DNA of 64,000 bases, taken from Ichthyophis bannanicus (lineage: Eukaryota > Chordata > Amphibia > Gymnophiona > Ichthyophiidae). Shown one piece after another: positions 51,187-61,440 of the stretch. The stretch's first letter is position 1. Every line of letters begins with the position of its first letter. The stretch spans positions 328,866,297 to 328,930,296 of the forward strand of contig CM066040.1 in the NCBI GenBank assembly GCA_033557465.1, in the 5' to 3' direction. The notes under the pieces were generated by a model that did no database searches, was not told where the DNA came from, and worked only from the letters and a program-made list of their open reading frames with translations. A program made the translations under genes and the position numbers.

Positions 51187-52456
51187 TTAGTTTTGGGTTT
51201 TGATATTTCATTATGGGGGAAAGGGAAGGCCAAAACCGGGGGCAAAGTCCTAGACGCCGAGACCAGAGTTGTTAAACCGGTTGGCCCTCTGGACAAGCAT
51301 TTTGCCCCCTTGCCGCTGTCTTCCCCTGAAGGAGCTTCTTTGAGCTCCCGCGGGAGATCTCCCCCTTTGTGCCCTATGCCTGGGAGCTTATTTGATGTCT
51401 CTAGAGAGTCCTCTGAGTCGGTAAGAAAATCCAAGTTAGTTAATTTGCCTACTCCAGTCCAGTTTGTAGGTTTCTGTGGCTCCTTTGAGCTACCGGTCCT
51501 ACCTCCAGACTCAGAAATTACCTTGAAGGATGTTTGGAGTGCTTTAAAATGTATTGATAGTAAAGTGTCCTCTTCGTTAAGTTCATTGTGTACTTTCTCT
51601 CAAGAAGCTGCTGCTTCCTTGCAGCAACTTGATGAGAAAGTTTCATCTGTGGATATGGCTCTCACTAAATTAGAGTCTCAGGTACTCCTGCTTCACGCTG
51701 TTAATGTTGCTGGGATCAAGGATACTTTAGTGCTTCATTCTAAGCTGGAAGCCTTTGAAAACTCTGTGTTCTTGTAATTTGCAATTTTTGAATTTTCCTC
51801 AATCTTCTCTTTTGTCACATAAGATTCTTTTGGATAAATATTTAAAAGAGATTTTAGCCATATCAGATTCTATTGAAGTTTCACAGATTTATTATGTCCC
51901 CTCTACTGTTAAAAAACTTAGGGGCTTGTTTACAAAGCCGCGGTAGTGGTTCACGATCGCGATCGCAGCCGCGGCCCCATTGAAATCAATGGGGCCGCGG
52001 CTCCGATTACGATCGCAAACCGCTACCGCGGCTTTGTAAACAAGCCCCTTAGTGCTATTGAGGGTGGACTGGATGAAGTTGTTTCTCCTATGTCTAGTTT
52101 GACTGTCTTTTTAGAGGACTCCCAGGACATTATCAATTTGCGTTCCAATTTACTGGTTACTTTTCCATCTATTGAGATAAAACAGCGTATTCATAGAGCT
52201 TTTTTTAAGGTTGGCCAAGTTTTGTGGTCAGTCGCTCAACGTTTTTCCGGATGTTTCTTGTGGCACCCAACTACGTCGGAGGCAGTTTTTAAACTTAAAG
52301 CCTCAGGTCATAGCTTTGGGTGCCACCTTCTTTCTCTGTTTTCCTTGTAAATGCATTATCAGTTTGCATGGTACTTCCTCTGTTTTTGTTGAGGTTACTC
52401 ATTTGGAAAAAACTTTGACTGAGAAGCAGGGCTTAGGGAGGTTAGGTAATGAATGA
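51187..52456 (+). pseudogene. L1-like ORF1, frameshifted, with MITE insertion
   Basis: First part (to about 51770) has a coiled coil ('LQQLDEKVSSVDMALTKLES'). Two frames later, 'LQFLNFPQSSLLSHKILLDK' and 'ILAISDSIEVSQIYYVPSTV' lead to the MITE at 51921. After it 'LLVTFPSIEIKQRIHRAFF', then 'VFPDVSCGTQLRRRQFL' and 'VIALGATFFLCFPCKCI' in a further frame. These match an amphibian L1-type ORF1 RNA-binding region that I know from memory. Ends at 52456. Confidence 0.65.
51921..52048. mobile_element. Palindromic foldback MITE, copy 2
   Basis: 128 bp, same element as 35605-35732, same 64-bp arms, flanked by TTA (51918-51920 and 52049-52051). Confidence 0.88.
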
Positions 52457-52693
52457 TTGTAAATGCCTCCTTGTTGTGGGCATGTATGTCTTATTTTCTG
52501 ATGTTTTTGTTTCCTTATTGTAATAGCAGTTGGGTTCTCATGATGTGGACTCATTATTTTATTATCATTATTTTTTCCTCTTATTCCTTAAATTGTATTT
52601 TCTTTTAATTGTATTATGGGATTGTCCTTAAACTGTTTTTTGGTTATTGTAACTTAACTAAAAATCTATAAATTTAAAAAAAAAGCAATAGTT

Positions 52694-53300
52694 CGAATGG
52701 AGCAAGGAGAAACAAAATGGTTTAAAATTAGCAAAGGTGTACGACAAGGCTGCATACTTTCCCCCTACCTGTTTAATTTATATGCAGAACAAATCATCAG
52801 AGAAGTAGGACTGTATGAAGACAATTGAGGTGTGAAGAATAGTGGAAGACTCATCAACAACCTTTGCTATGCTGATGATACCACAATACTGGATGAAAGT
52901 GAAGATGATCTGAAAAATTTGCTTCTCAAGATCAAAGAGCATAGTCTGAAAATGGGCCTGCATCTTAATGTAAAGAAGACAAAGATCCTGACAACTGGCA
53001 AAATCAATAAGTTCATCATTGATGGAGAAGAAATTGAAATAGTGAACAACTTTAATCTGCTTGGATCAGTAATCAATAAAGAAATCTGGCAACGCATTGC
53101 TCTTGGCAGAATGGCTATGAAGGACCTAGACAAAATTCTCAAGAGTGGAGATGTCTCTCTCCATACAAAGATTCAATTTGTTCAAGTCATGGTATTTTCA
53201 ATAACATCTTATGGATGCAAAAGTTGGACAATGAAAAAGATAGACAGAAAGAAAATCTATGCCTTTGAATTATGGTGCTAATGAAGATTACTGTGTATTC
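52694..53300 (+). pseudogene. BovB-like RT, central and thumb part
   Basis: 'SKGVRQGCILSPYLFNLYAE' (about 52727-52790), then 'INNLCYADDTTILDESEDDL' with the catalytic YADD (52853-52912), 'LHLNVKKTKIL', 'FNLLGSVI' and 'YGCKSWTMKK'. One stop near 52826. Ends 'AFELWC' where DIRS-F is inserted. Confidence 0.88.
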
Positions 53301-53709
53301 TCCAGGACCAAGCAGGAAGTCAGTCCTCACATATGGGTGACGTCGGCGCCGACGGAGCCCTCGTGCGGAGCATTTCCCCAGCTTTCAAAGAAAGCCTTTG
53401 GGAATGCAGTGCGCCTTCGCGGTCCCCTTCCCGCCCAAGGGTGCCATCTTGCTCAGTCTTTCTTTTTCCGTGGAGCCCAACGGATGTGAGTTTGTGTCAC
53501 CCAGGAAAAGTTGATTTTTTTTCTGCGATTTTCGCTTTGTCTTATCCGGTTCGACACCGGTTCCCCTTCCCGCCTGGGCTCGGTACACCGGTATCGAGTC
53601 CGGAGTTTTGATTTTCGTTTTTTTGTCCTGTGTGATTAGCGTTCGCGCTCTTTTTGTGTTTTCACTGGCAACCTGGTCTTTTGACCTTGCAGGGGCCCTT
53701 TTTCCCCCG

Positions 53710-55436
53710 ATGGCTGCCAGTGGGTTCAAAAAGTGTGATCGGTGCAAGAAACCTATGTCTTTCACCGACACACATGACTGCTGCCTCTGTTGCCTCGGGC
53801 CCCACTATGACCTGCTGGCCTGTGGCCTGTGTGACAAGATGTCGTCGAAGCTGCTTCGGAGCCGTCAGCATCAACGTGAGTGAATTTTCTCTGACTCCAG
53901 GTCCGGCTGGGCCCGTACTTTGTCAGAGGCCTTGACATCTCGGGAGTCTGATCCCGAGCGCCGTCGGGGTTCCTCTGAGAGGGAGTCTCCCACCCGGGAT
54001 CACAGAAGGAAGTAGAAGCTCGTAAGAGCGGCGTCGGTGGAGGCTCCTGGTTCTTCGAGGGCCAGGTTGCGTAGCCCTGACCGCCGCCCCAGGCTCTCGG
54101 AGTCGGAGAGGCCGTCCAAGTTACCTCGTGTGGAGCCGGAGTCCCTGAGTCACATAAGTGCAGTTGTCCTCGTGGACACTCCTCCGGGGGAACCGACGTC
54201 GGGGCCCGAGTCCGGGGGCTGCTGAGTCTCCCGAGCTTGGACTCAGGTTGATGGCCTTGGAGAGCAGCTTGGCTGCCTTCATGGAACAGCAGCGGATGCT
54301 GATCACCGGTCTGACTGGTTCATCTGCCCCGACCACCGGGACCTCGACGTCTAAGTCGACCCCGGAGACCGAGCCGATCCTCGAGTCAATGAAGTCTCGA
54401 GTCGATCCTCAGTCAAGGTCTCCCTCGACCTCCCGTGCGGGGCCGAGGTCATCGACGCCGATACCCTCAGCATCGGGGCGGCATCTGAGGCCCACATGGC
54501 CGGAGCCGCTTAATTCCTCCTCGGAGTCGTCAGCATGGGAGACGGAGTCATCCCCGGACACCTTCCGGACCCGGTGCGTCCCTTCAGACTCACCGGAGTC
54601 CGAGCCGCCGAGACAGTCCCTCCCCGGAGGATACCCGGTTCTCGGACTCCGTGAGGGACATGGCCAAAGCCTTGGCCGTCCCTGCAGACGCCGAGGAGGA
54701 GCCTCGAGCCGAGGAGCTCGATGCCCTCCAGTATGACTTTCTTCCGAAGGAAGCCTTTACTGTACTGGTTCCTCTGATGCTGGAATGGCTGCTCTTCCGT
54801 ATGTGGGAGGCACCGGCCTCGACGCCGGTTCTTAGCAAATGGGTCGATTCTATTTATCAAGTCCGTAAGAGCCCTGGGTTCCAAAAGGCGCAGCTACTGC
54901 ACAACTCCATGGTTTTGGAATCGGCCATGCACTGTCTGAAGAGTCAGAAGATGCACTCCTTGGTGCCCCCCGGCCGGGAGGCCCGGAACCTGGGTGCCCT
55001 CGGTAGAAAGTGCTTCCAGGGCTCTGTGCTATCTTGCCATGTCCAGACCTACCAGCTGTACATGGGCATGTACCTACGAGACCTGGCAAAGGAGATTGCC
55101 GGGTTCTCAGCTGGCCTCTCCGAGGAACCTTTGCAGAGGTTCAAGGCTTTGTCAACAGGGATTCGAGAGTGCTCGAAGTTTATCTCTCGAGCAGCCTATG
55201 ATGGCTTTGAGGCTTCAGCCCGGGTAGCCGCAGCCGGCATCGGTGCACGCCGTCAGGCCTGGCTAGAGTCATCAGACCTGGAGTCATGGGTGCAGGACAA
55301 GTTGGTCAATGTCACTTGCCGAGTTGAAAACCTTTTTGGTAAGCCCATGACTGAAAAGGCTGCGGAAATCAAGACTGAGACACTCACCCAGGACAAGGCT
55401 GTCCAGGAAGACTTCTGCCCCTTCTCAGAAAAATAA
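53710..55436 (+). pseudogene. DIRS-F Gag-like gene
   Basis: 'SGFKKCDRCKKPMSFTDTHD' from ATG 53710 is the Cys-rich head. Frame changes at about 53885, 54160 and 54650. The conserved part (54651-55436) has 'SPGFQKAQLLHNSMVLESAM', 'SLVPPGREARNLGALGRKCF' and 'VENLFGK'. Similar to the DIRS-D Gag. Confidence 0.82.
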
Positions 55437-55440
55437 GGGC

Positions 55441-57103
55441 TTGGGAAAAAAGCACTTTTTCCCGAGGAAGGGTGCTGCCTACAAATCCTACCCTCAATAC
55501 CAGGCCTCTCCAGCTCCCCACAAGGTCAGCAGGCCAAGGGGCAGGGGCATGGGCCTCATAGGCAGAAGACCTCCAAGCTGCCAGCTCCGGCTCCTGCACA
55601 GCAGGGAGCAGGGTTTTTACTCCCACAGCATAGCCTCTTCTCCACAGCTGGCTCCACTCAGCACAGGAGGTCAGCTGACCCTGTATGCGTACAGGTGGCC
55701 AGCCATCACAGGGGATACCTGGGTACTGAGCATAGTCCAGAAGGGCTACATGCTCCACTTCTACCAGCTACTCCCCTCCTACTTTCCAGGGGAGCCTCCA
55801 AGACTCCCTCTGCACAGAAACCACCTCCTTCAGGAGTTGGCAAATCTTCTAAAGGAACAGGCGGTGGAACCGGTGCCTCACCACCTGAAAGGGCAAGGCT
55901 TCTACTCCAGGTACTTCCTGTTACCAAAAAGGAGAGGCGGCCTCTGGCCTGTCCTAGACTTGCAAAATTTAAACAAGTTTCTGGAGAGGGAAACGTTCAA
56001 GATGCTTACCCTTGGGGATACTGCTGCCCTACCTCCAGCAGGGAGATTGGCTATGCTCCTTAGACCTAAAGGATGCTTATATTCACATCCTCATCTATCC
56101 AGACCACAGACAATATCTCAGATTTGTGGTGGGAGGAAACCATTTCCAGTACAGAGTACGTCCCTTTGGCCTAACTTCCGCCCCCAGGGTCTTCACCAAA
56201 TGCCTGGCGGTGGTGGCGGCCTATCTCAGGAATCAGGGATTTTTTGTCTTCCCATACCTGGACGACTGGCTCATCAGGGGCCAGACTCTCCAGGAGGCCA
56301 GACAAGCCACTCTTCGCACTGTCTCTCTCCTTCAGCATCTGGGCTTTGTCATAAACTATGCAAAGTCCACTTTGCTCCCCTCACAGAACCTAGAGTTTAT
56401 AGGGGCAAGATTAGATACCCTGCAGGCAAGAGCTTGCTTACCCAAGGACAGGGCCCACAGACTGATGGACTTGGCCAACCCATTCCAAAGCAATTCTCAG
56501 GTCTCCACCAGGCACTTACTGCGGCTCCTGGGCCATATGGCATCCACGGTACATGTGACTCCGAATGCCCGTCTGCACATGCAGGCTGCTCAGTGGTGCC
56601 TCAGAGCTCGGTGGGCGCAGGCCACAGGCGACCTCCGAGACAGAGTAAAGGTGTCAAAACCACTTTTGGACTCCTTGCAGTGGTGGCTACATCTCCCAAA
56701 CCTTCTCAGGGGGTACCTTTTCAGGCTCCAGCACACACACAAGGGTGCTGACGACAGATGCTTCCTTAAAGGGCTGGGGTGCACATTGCCAGGGCACGTG
56801 CACTCAAGACCTCTGGTCTCCTCGGGAGGCCACACAGCAGATCAATCTTTTGGAGCTGCGAGCAATCCGCTTGGCTCTACAGACTTTTTCTCATGCCCTC
56901 TCTCACCATTCAGAGACAATCAGGTAGCAATGTTCTATGTGAACAAGCAAGAGGGCACAGGGTCCAGACTCCTATGTCAGGAGGCGCAGGCCCTTTGCTC
57001 CTATGCAGTCAAGCAAGGCATGTTTCTCAAAGCAGTTTATCTACCTGGTCAGGAGAACTTCTTGGCAAACAAACTAAGCAGGATTCTTCAGCCTCACGGA
57101 TGA
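55441..57103 (+). pseudogene. DIRS-F RT, RNase H and methylase-like region
   Basis: Begins in one frame ('GFYSRYFLLPKRRGG', 55905-55945) and moves at about 56012 to the next: 'WLCSLDLKDAYIHI', 'RPFGLTSAPRVFTK', 'FFVFPYLDDWLIRG' (YLDD). RNase H is in a third frame ('TDASLKGWGAHC', about 56749-56785), then 'DNQVAMFYVNKQEG' and 'VYLPGQENFLANKLSR'. At least three frameshifts. Confidence 0.85.
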
Positions 57104-57106
57104 CAG

Positions 57107-57520
57107 TTGAATCCACTGGTGGTCCAGCATATCTTTCTACGATGGGGACTTCCATCCATCGATCTCTTTGCAAGTCCACTGAACCGTCAGCTGCCCAGGT
57201 TTTGCTCCAGACAGCCGCATCCCCTGAGAATAGCAGCAGATGCTTTTCTGATCTCTTGGTGTACGGGCCTCCTGTATGCGTTTCCTCCCACGCCCCTGGT
57301 GGCTCGAACTCTGTTCAAGATTCTCCGAGATAAGGCCTCGATGATTCTGGTAGCCCCCAGATGGCTGAAGCAACCGTGGTTTCCACTTCTGCTGCAGTTG
57401 GCGGTGGAAACTCCATGCCCTCTGGGGTTGCAACCCGATCTCCTGTCTCAGGATCAGGGTTCCCTTCTGCACCCCAATCTCAGATCCCTCAATCTGATGG
57501 TCTGGCTGCTGAAAGGATAG
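57107..57520 (+). pseudogene. DIRS-F segment between RNase H and recombinase
   Basis: 'LRWGLPSIDLFASPLNRQLP' and 'MILVAPRWLKQPWFPLLLQL' match the DIRS region that has been called a DAM-like methylase; open for 138 codons. Confidence 0.7.
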
Positions 57521-58059
57521 TGCTAGCTCCCTTACTTCTACCTAGGGAAGTTGAGGAGGTGGTCTTGGCCTTTAGGAGGCAGTCCACCAGAAAGTCCTAT
57601 GCCTCAAGTGGCGTTGGTTCACAATATGGTGTGCTCAGCGAAATGAAGATCCTTTCTCCTGCCTTGTGCCAGTAGTACTGCAGTATGTACTTCACCTGTC
57701 AGACCTAGGCCTTAAGTCCAACTCTGTTCAGGTCCACCTCAGTGCTCTATCAGCACACCACTCACCAGTGGAGGGACTGTCTCTGTCGGTTCACCCCTTG
57801 GTGTCCCGCTTCCTCAGAGGTCTGCTTCTGCTCAAGCCTCCGGTTCGTCCACCGGCCACTGAGTGGGATTTGAACGTGGTCTTGTAGCAACTTACTCGCC
57901 CACCTTTGAGCTGATGGCTACTTGCCATTTATGCTTCCTTTCTTGGAAGGCACTCTTCCTGGTAGCTTTTACCTCGGCCAGACGTGTGAGTGAACTACAA
58001 GCTCTGGTTTCTGATAGACCGTACACATGGTTCTATAGGAACAGGGTGGTCCTACGGAC
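57521..58059 (+). pseudogene. DIRS-F tyrosine recombinase, N-terminal part
   Basis: 'AFRRQSTRKSYASSGVGSQY' (frame change inside), 'LKSNSVQVHLSALSAHHSPV', and 'TSARRVSELQALVSD' with the first catalytic Arg. Stopped at 58059 by unit 2. Continues at 59629. Confidence 0.82.
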
Positions 58060-58122
58060 TGTCAGACGGGTGCCTGGGTGAAAATGTTCACAGTCTTGGC
58101 AAAGGCATATATCAATATGATT

Positions 58123-58147
58123 TGCAAGGGATTGTGGGAAATGCAGT
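58123..58147 (-). promoter_or_regulatory. ZNF143/SBF-like motif in unit 2 tail
   Basis: Minus strand gactgcatttcccacaatcc resembles ACTACAATTCCCANNATGC; same relative position as 4473-4497 in unit 1. Confidence 0.4.
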
Positions 58148-58686
58148 CCATTCACACCAGACACAGCCGCTCACAATAATTAGTTGTGCTTGAGTGTAAA
58201 GCCAATAAGATATTTATTTATGGGGTTATTTCTCCCAACACAGATATGCTTGGTAGCACATAAAACAGGATACTTGCTTTCAGTGTTAAACTTAGAAAAA
58301 CAAAATCAGGAAAACAACAGTTGAACTTGTCAGGCAATCAAAGCAAAAGAATAAAGACCTGGTTGGTAACAAACTGGTCTTTTCTGTAGGCTCTAGCTAA
58401 TATTTTCTTAGCAGTGCTTTAATCAACAAACAAAACCCACAAAGTAGGGAAAAACTGTTCTTTTCAGGTTAACTTCTTATATCTTCACACATAGACTCAG
58501 AAGTGATTCCCTCAGAGCTCACAAGCAATTAGGTAAGGCTTAATTGCTAGCAGTTATCCAGCTGAAACCCCTTAGCTGGCTTACTTTCTACTGCTTGGCT
58601 CAAATCCTATTCAGGAGCTTTTCTGAGTAGATTAAAGAACACGTTTGTATTTCTTTGTGATGGTGGTTGTACTTTGTAACAGTAAA

Positions 58687-59628
58687 TTACCAAAGGAGTT
58701 TAGACAGAGAGCAGTCCATGTATTCACAGCCTGTATCTACCACCTCTCCCCCTTCTTCAACAATCATGGGTTCAATATCATGGATTAGCACAGAGGAATT
58801 TCTCAATGGAGCACTCTCAGGAGAATACTTGTTTCCCTGCTGTCTTTCAAGGGTATAGCTAGGGCATAGATCAGTGTTCATACCTGAGCTTCCATTGCTG
58901 TTAGAGTTCCTCTCTAAATAGCCTGGCCAGTATGGAGTCCAGTTCTTATGTCCAGCCTTCCAATCCAGATCCCTGGACACTGGGTCTCTCTTCACATACC
59001 TTCTGGCACGGGTCTTAGTGTCCCTTCCAAGTGCAGCCGTCTCCCTCACAGGTACCGTCTGGAGATTCCTAGCCCTGCAGCACCATTCCTCTGGCTTTCC
59101 CCAGTCCAATGGTGTAAGCTTGCCTTTGGAATGCCTTCCAGTATACGTACTGCTATGGACTCCTTTAGACCTCCCAAATGCTTTTCTCTTCTTTCTTCCA
59201 AAGGGTTTCTTGCCCTCTCTGTCCGTCCGCTCTGGCTTCTGCTTCTGATGATCCTCCAGATGATGAAAATGTCCAAGATGAGGATGATGTCCAAGATGAA
59301 TCTGAGGATGATTCTCTGTAGAATAAACTCTACCTTTATTCTGCTTAGATGAGTGCTCCACCCTAACACAGCGCAGCTGTGCTGAATCAGGCCCTGCCCT
59401 TTGAGATGAGTGCTTGGGGATTACCTCATAGCCCTCCTGATTGAACACACGTTTCCCCACTTCAGCTCCTCTAATGGCTGTTGGAAACCTGGTGCATTCT
59501 GGGACTGGTAGTCTTTTATGGAAAAATTCTGTTTTCTCATTTCTACCAGAACTGACAGGTTGCTTGTTCAGAGTCACTTCACCTTTTCTATAGCTCCTTC
59601 CTGAGCTATGATAAGCTTCCTTATCACA
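58687..59628 (-). CDS. LTR-encoded basic protein with MDCSL tail (unit 2)
   Basis: Open for 313 codons from the first base of the unit (Cys-Asp-Lys-Glu) to TAA, without an early ATG. It aligns with the unit 1 protein over its whole length; differences include a His-rich variable stretch ('HLGHHPHLGHFHHLEDH') whose length changes by whole codons. Arg/Lys/Ser-rich body, acidic tail ('DIEPMIVEEGGEVVD') and C-terminus 'YMDCSLSKLLW'. Two independent copies with preserved frame argue for coding selection before they inserted. Function unknown. Confidence 0.62.
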   Translation of the reverse strand, partial: CDKEAYHSSGRSYRKGEVTLNKQPVSSGRNEKTEFFHKRLPVPECTRFPTAIRGAEVGKRVFNQEGYEVIPKHSSQRAGPDSAQLRCVRVEHSSKQNKGRVYSTENHPQIHLGHHPHLGHFHHLEDHQKQKPERTDREGKKPFGRKKRKAFGRSKGVHSSTYTGRHSKGKLTPLDWGKPEEWCCRARNLQTVPVRETAALGRDTKTRARRYVKRDPVSRDLDWKAGHKNWTPYWPGYLERNSNSNGSSGMNTDLCPSYTLERQQGNKYSPESAPLRNSSVLIHDIEPMIVEEGGEVVDTGCEYMDCSLSKLLW

Positions 59629-59632
59629 GGAC

Positions 59633-60128
59633 CCATCCGAAGTTCCTTCCAAAAGTTGTCTCCTCTTTCCACCTCAACCAGGAGGTGGTTCTTCTGACAT
59701 TCTTTCCCAGGCCGCATACCAGCTGGGCTGAAACAGTCTTTGCATACCTTGGACTGTAAGAGGGCGTTGTCCTTTTATATAGAACATATGCGGGGGCATC
59801 GAAGGGCCACTCAGCCCTTCATCTCCTTTGACCCTAATAAGATGGAGTTACCTGTCTCCAAGCGTACGTTGTCCGCTTGGGTAGTAGACTGTATCATCTG
59901 AGCGCACAAGGCAGGCGACCTCCCCTTGCAGGGTCGTGTCACGGCCCACCGTGTCAGGGCGAAAGCCGCATCAGTAGCTCATCTCTGCTGTGTTCCGTTG
60001 GCAGACATCTGCCGGGCCGCTACTTGGTCTTCAAGCCAGACTTTTCAGCGCACTACTGCCTCAAGAGAGAGTCCCGAAGGGACAGTGCTTTCGTACAGGC
60101 AGTACTCTGTAATCTCTTTGAGGTTTAG
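59633..60128 (+). pseudogene. DIRS-F tyrosine recombinase, C-terminal part
   Basis: Resumes with 'PKVVSSFHLNQEVVL'-type sequence in shifting frames. 'VTAHRVRAKAASVAHL' gives HxxR (about 59938-59985). 'ICRAATWSSSQTFQRT' and the following 'HYCLKRES' (frame 59877-60128) supply the nucleophilic tyrosine. Confidence 0.82.
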
Positions 60129-60249
60129 GCACCCTCCGGCCCTTGTGTTGGGCTACGAAATGGGGCCGTTCTCAGAGGATATTCTTATCACAGATGCTGA
60201 GGCTCTTCAGAGGGAGCCATTTTTTCAGCTTTGGTTCCCGGTAGCCTAG

Positions 60250-60615
60250 AGCTGGGGAGTCCCATATGCGAGGACTGACTTCCTGCTTGGTCCTGGAGAA
60301 AGAGTAGTTACTCACCTGTAACAGGTGTTCTCCAGGAGCAGCAGGAATCAGTCCTCATGACCCTCCCTCCTCCCCTGGAGTTGCAGTCATATACTTTATT
60401 TAGATTTTTTGCTGTCTTGTAGCTATGTCATCAGACTTAGCAAGATGGCACTCTTGGGTGGGAAGGGGACCGCGCAGGTGTGCTGCATTCCCAAAGGCTT
60501 TCTTTGAAAGTTGGGGAAATGCTCTGCACGGGGGTTCCATCGGCGCTGACGTCACCCATATGTGAGGACTGATTCCTGCTGCTCCTGGAGAACACCTGGT
60601 GAGTAACTACTCTTA
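60250..60615. repeat. DIRS-F right terminal region
   Basis: 'ctggggagtcccatatgcga', then 'ttactcacctgtaacaggtg', and the inverted terminal repeat with 'ccatcggcgctgacgtcacc'. Same plan as 33665-34030 and 34345-34720. Confidence 0.85.
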
Positions 60616-60616
60616 C

Positions 60617-60965
60617 CATGGACTACATAAAGAACAAACCAGTCAGTACTAGAGGAGGTCAAATGAAAGCTTTCTTTAGAAGCTCAGATGACAAGACTCT
60701 GACTTTCATACTTTGGACACATCATGTGAAGAGAGAGATCATTAGAGAAAGTCATCATGCTTGGCAAGGTTGAAGGTGAATGCAATAGAGAAAGGCCAGC
60801 AATGAGATGGATAATTACAGTAAAAGCAACTATGAATGCCGCTCTATCAACAATGAGTTACCTGACTTAAGATCAAATATAGTTTAGGACAGCTATCCAA
60901 AGGGTCACCATGAGTCGACACCGACTTAACGGAACTTAACAACTACAACTTACTTCAGTATCAAG
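60617..60965 (+). pseudogene. BovB-like LINE 3' end
   Basis: Reads on from 53300: target 'catggactacataaagaaca', then degraded coding sequence of the RT C-terminus, and ends 'gagtcgacaccgacttaacg' plus 'aacaactacaac', the tail of RTE/BovB elements. Confidence 0.85.
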
Positions 60966-61440
60966 CAGTTATCTTCAATTCATATTCACTGACATTGCAC
61001 CATATTTTGAAAGAAGATGCACTTATTTTATTATTTTTTTTATCAGGGCATCCAATTATTTCCAGTCTTCAGAGTCTGCCTTTTCTTGAGCAACCAGCCA
61101 TTTATAATCACTACAAAAAAGGAAACATGGCATCAGCATTCCTTTAAAAGAACCTGTCTGATGATCACATGACCAGTGGCAAGCCTGTGAGAAAAAAAAT
61201 GGCCAATTAAAAAAGCTGTTGCCATTCAACTTCCAGATTAAGGCTAAATGAGGCAACCGTATTCAACATAAAAATCCAAAATTGCTCTCACAAAGTCAAA
61301 AAGGCATTGCAGTCACTACCACCATAATCCACAGGAACATGTTCAGTCACTCGCCAGCATAGATTTTGAACAGAATGCCCTTTTTGAAGGCAATGAGTTA
61401 TTGAAGGAACTGATTATTGGCTTGTTGTAATTCTGCTCTT
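60966..61440. other. No gene or repeat recognised
   Basis: Only short frames. Not piggyBac sequence, which is what one would expect here if the BovB-like LINE had inserted into the piggyBac at 44885 in one event. Confidence 0.4.

Larger units (their letters stand above)
50612..52682 (+). mobile_element. ORF1-only LINE (half-L1-like)
   Basis: Flanked by AAGCAACTGTT (50601-50611) and AAGCAATAGTT (52683-52693), a target duplication with two changes. The right end is a poly(A)-like tract (about 52674-52684). Inside: two 192-bp 5' repeats, an L1-like ORF1 and a 3' UTR, but no endonuclease or RT. The RT of the host BovB continues straight after it. Confidence 0.75.
58060..59628 (-). mobile_element. 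Unit 2: solo-LTR-like element with ORF
   Basis: Minus strand TGTGATAAGG...CGTCTGACA, 1569 bp, flanked by GGAC (58056-58059 and 59629-59632). Removing it with one GGAC restores the recombinase reading order. The ORF, AATAAA (about 58213-58220), and tail are arranged as in unit 1. Most similar to unit 1. Confidence 0.88.
53301..60615 (+). mobile_element. DIRS-F: full-length decayed DIRS element, host of unit 2
   Basis: Inverted terminal repeats: left 53301-53460 with palindrome GTCGGCGCCGAC, right about 60440-60600. Gag, pol and recombinase in order. Inserted into the BovB RT gene, whose sequence rejoins at 60617 ('catggactac'). Codon third positions are richer in C than in DIRS-D. The recombinase is interrupted by unit 2. 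Confidence 0.88.
50082..60965 (+). mobile_element. BovB-like (RTE) LINE, 3' half, split twice
   Basis: RT and tail are found at 50082-50611, 52683-53300 and 60617-60965, interrupted by a half-LINE (50612-52682) and by DIRS-F (53301-60615). Removing both gives one continuous RT order. The end reads 'ggtcaccatgagtcgacacc' and then 'cttaacaactacaac', the BovB-type tail. Confidence 0.88.

Noticed and set aside
60966..61440. Continuation of the piggyBac gene interrupted at 44885
   Set aside because: No piggyBac motif found here in any frame, so the single-insertion model could not be confirmed.
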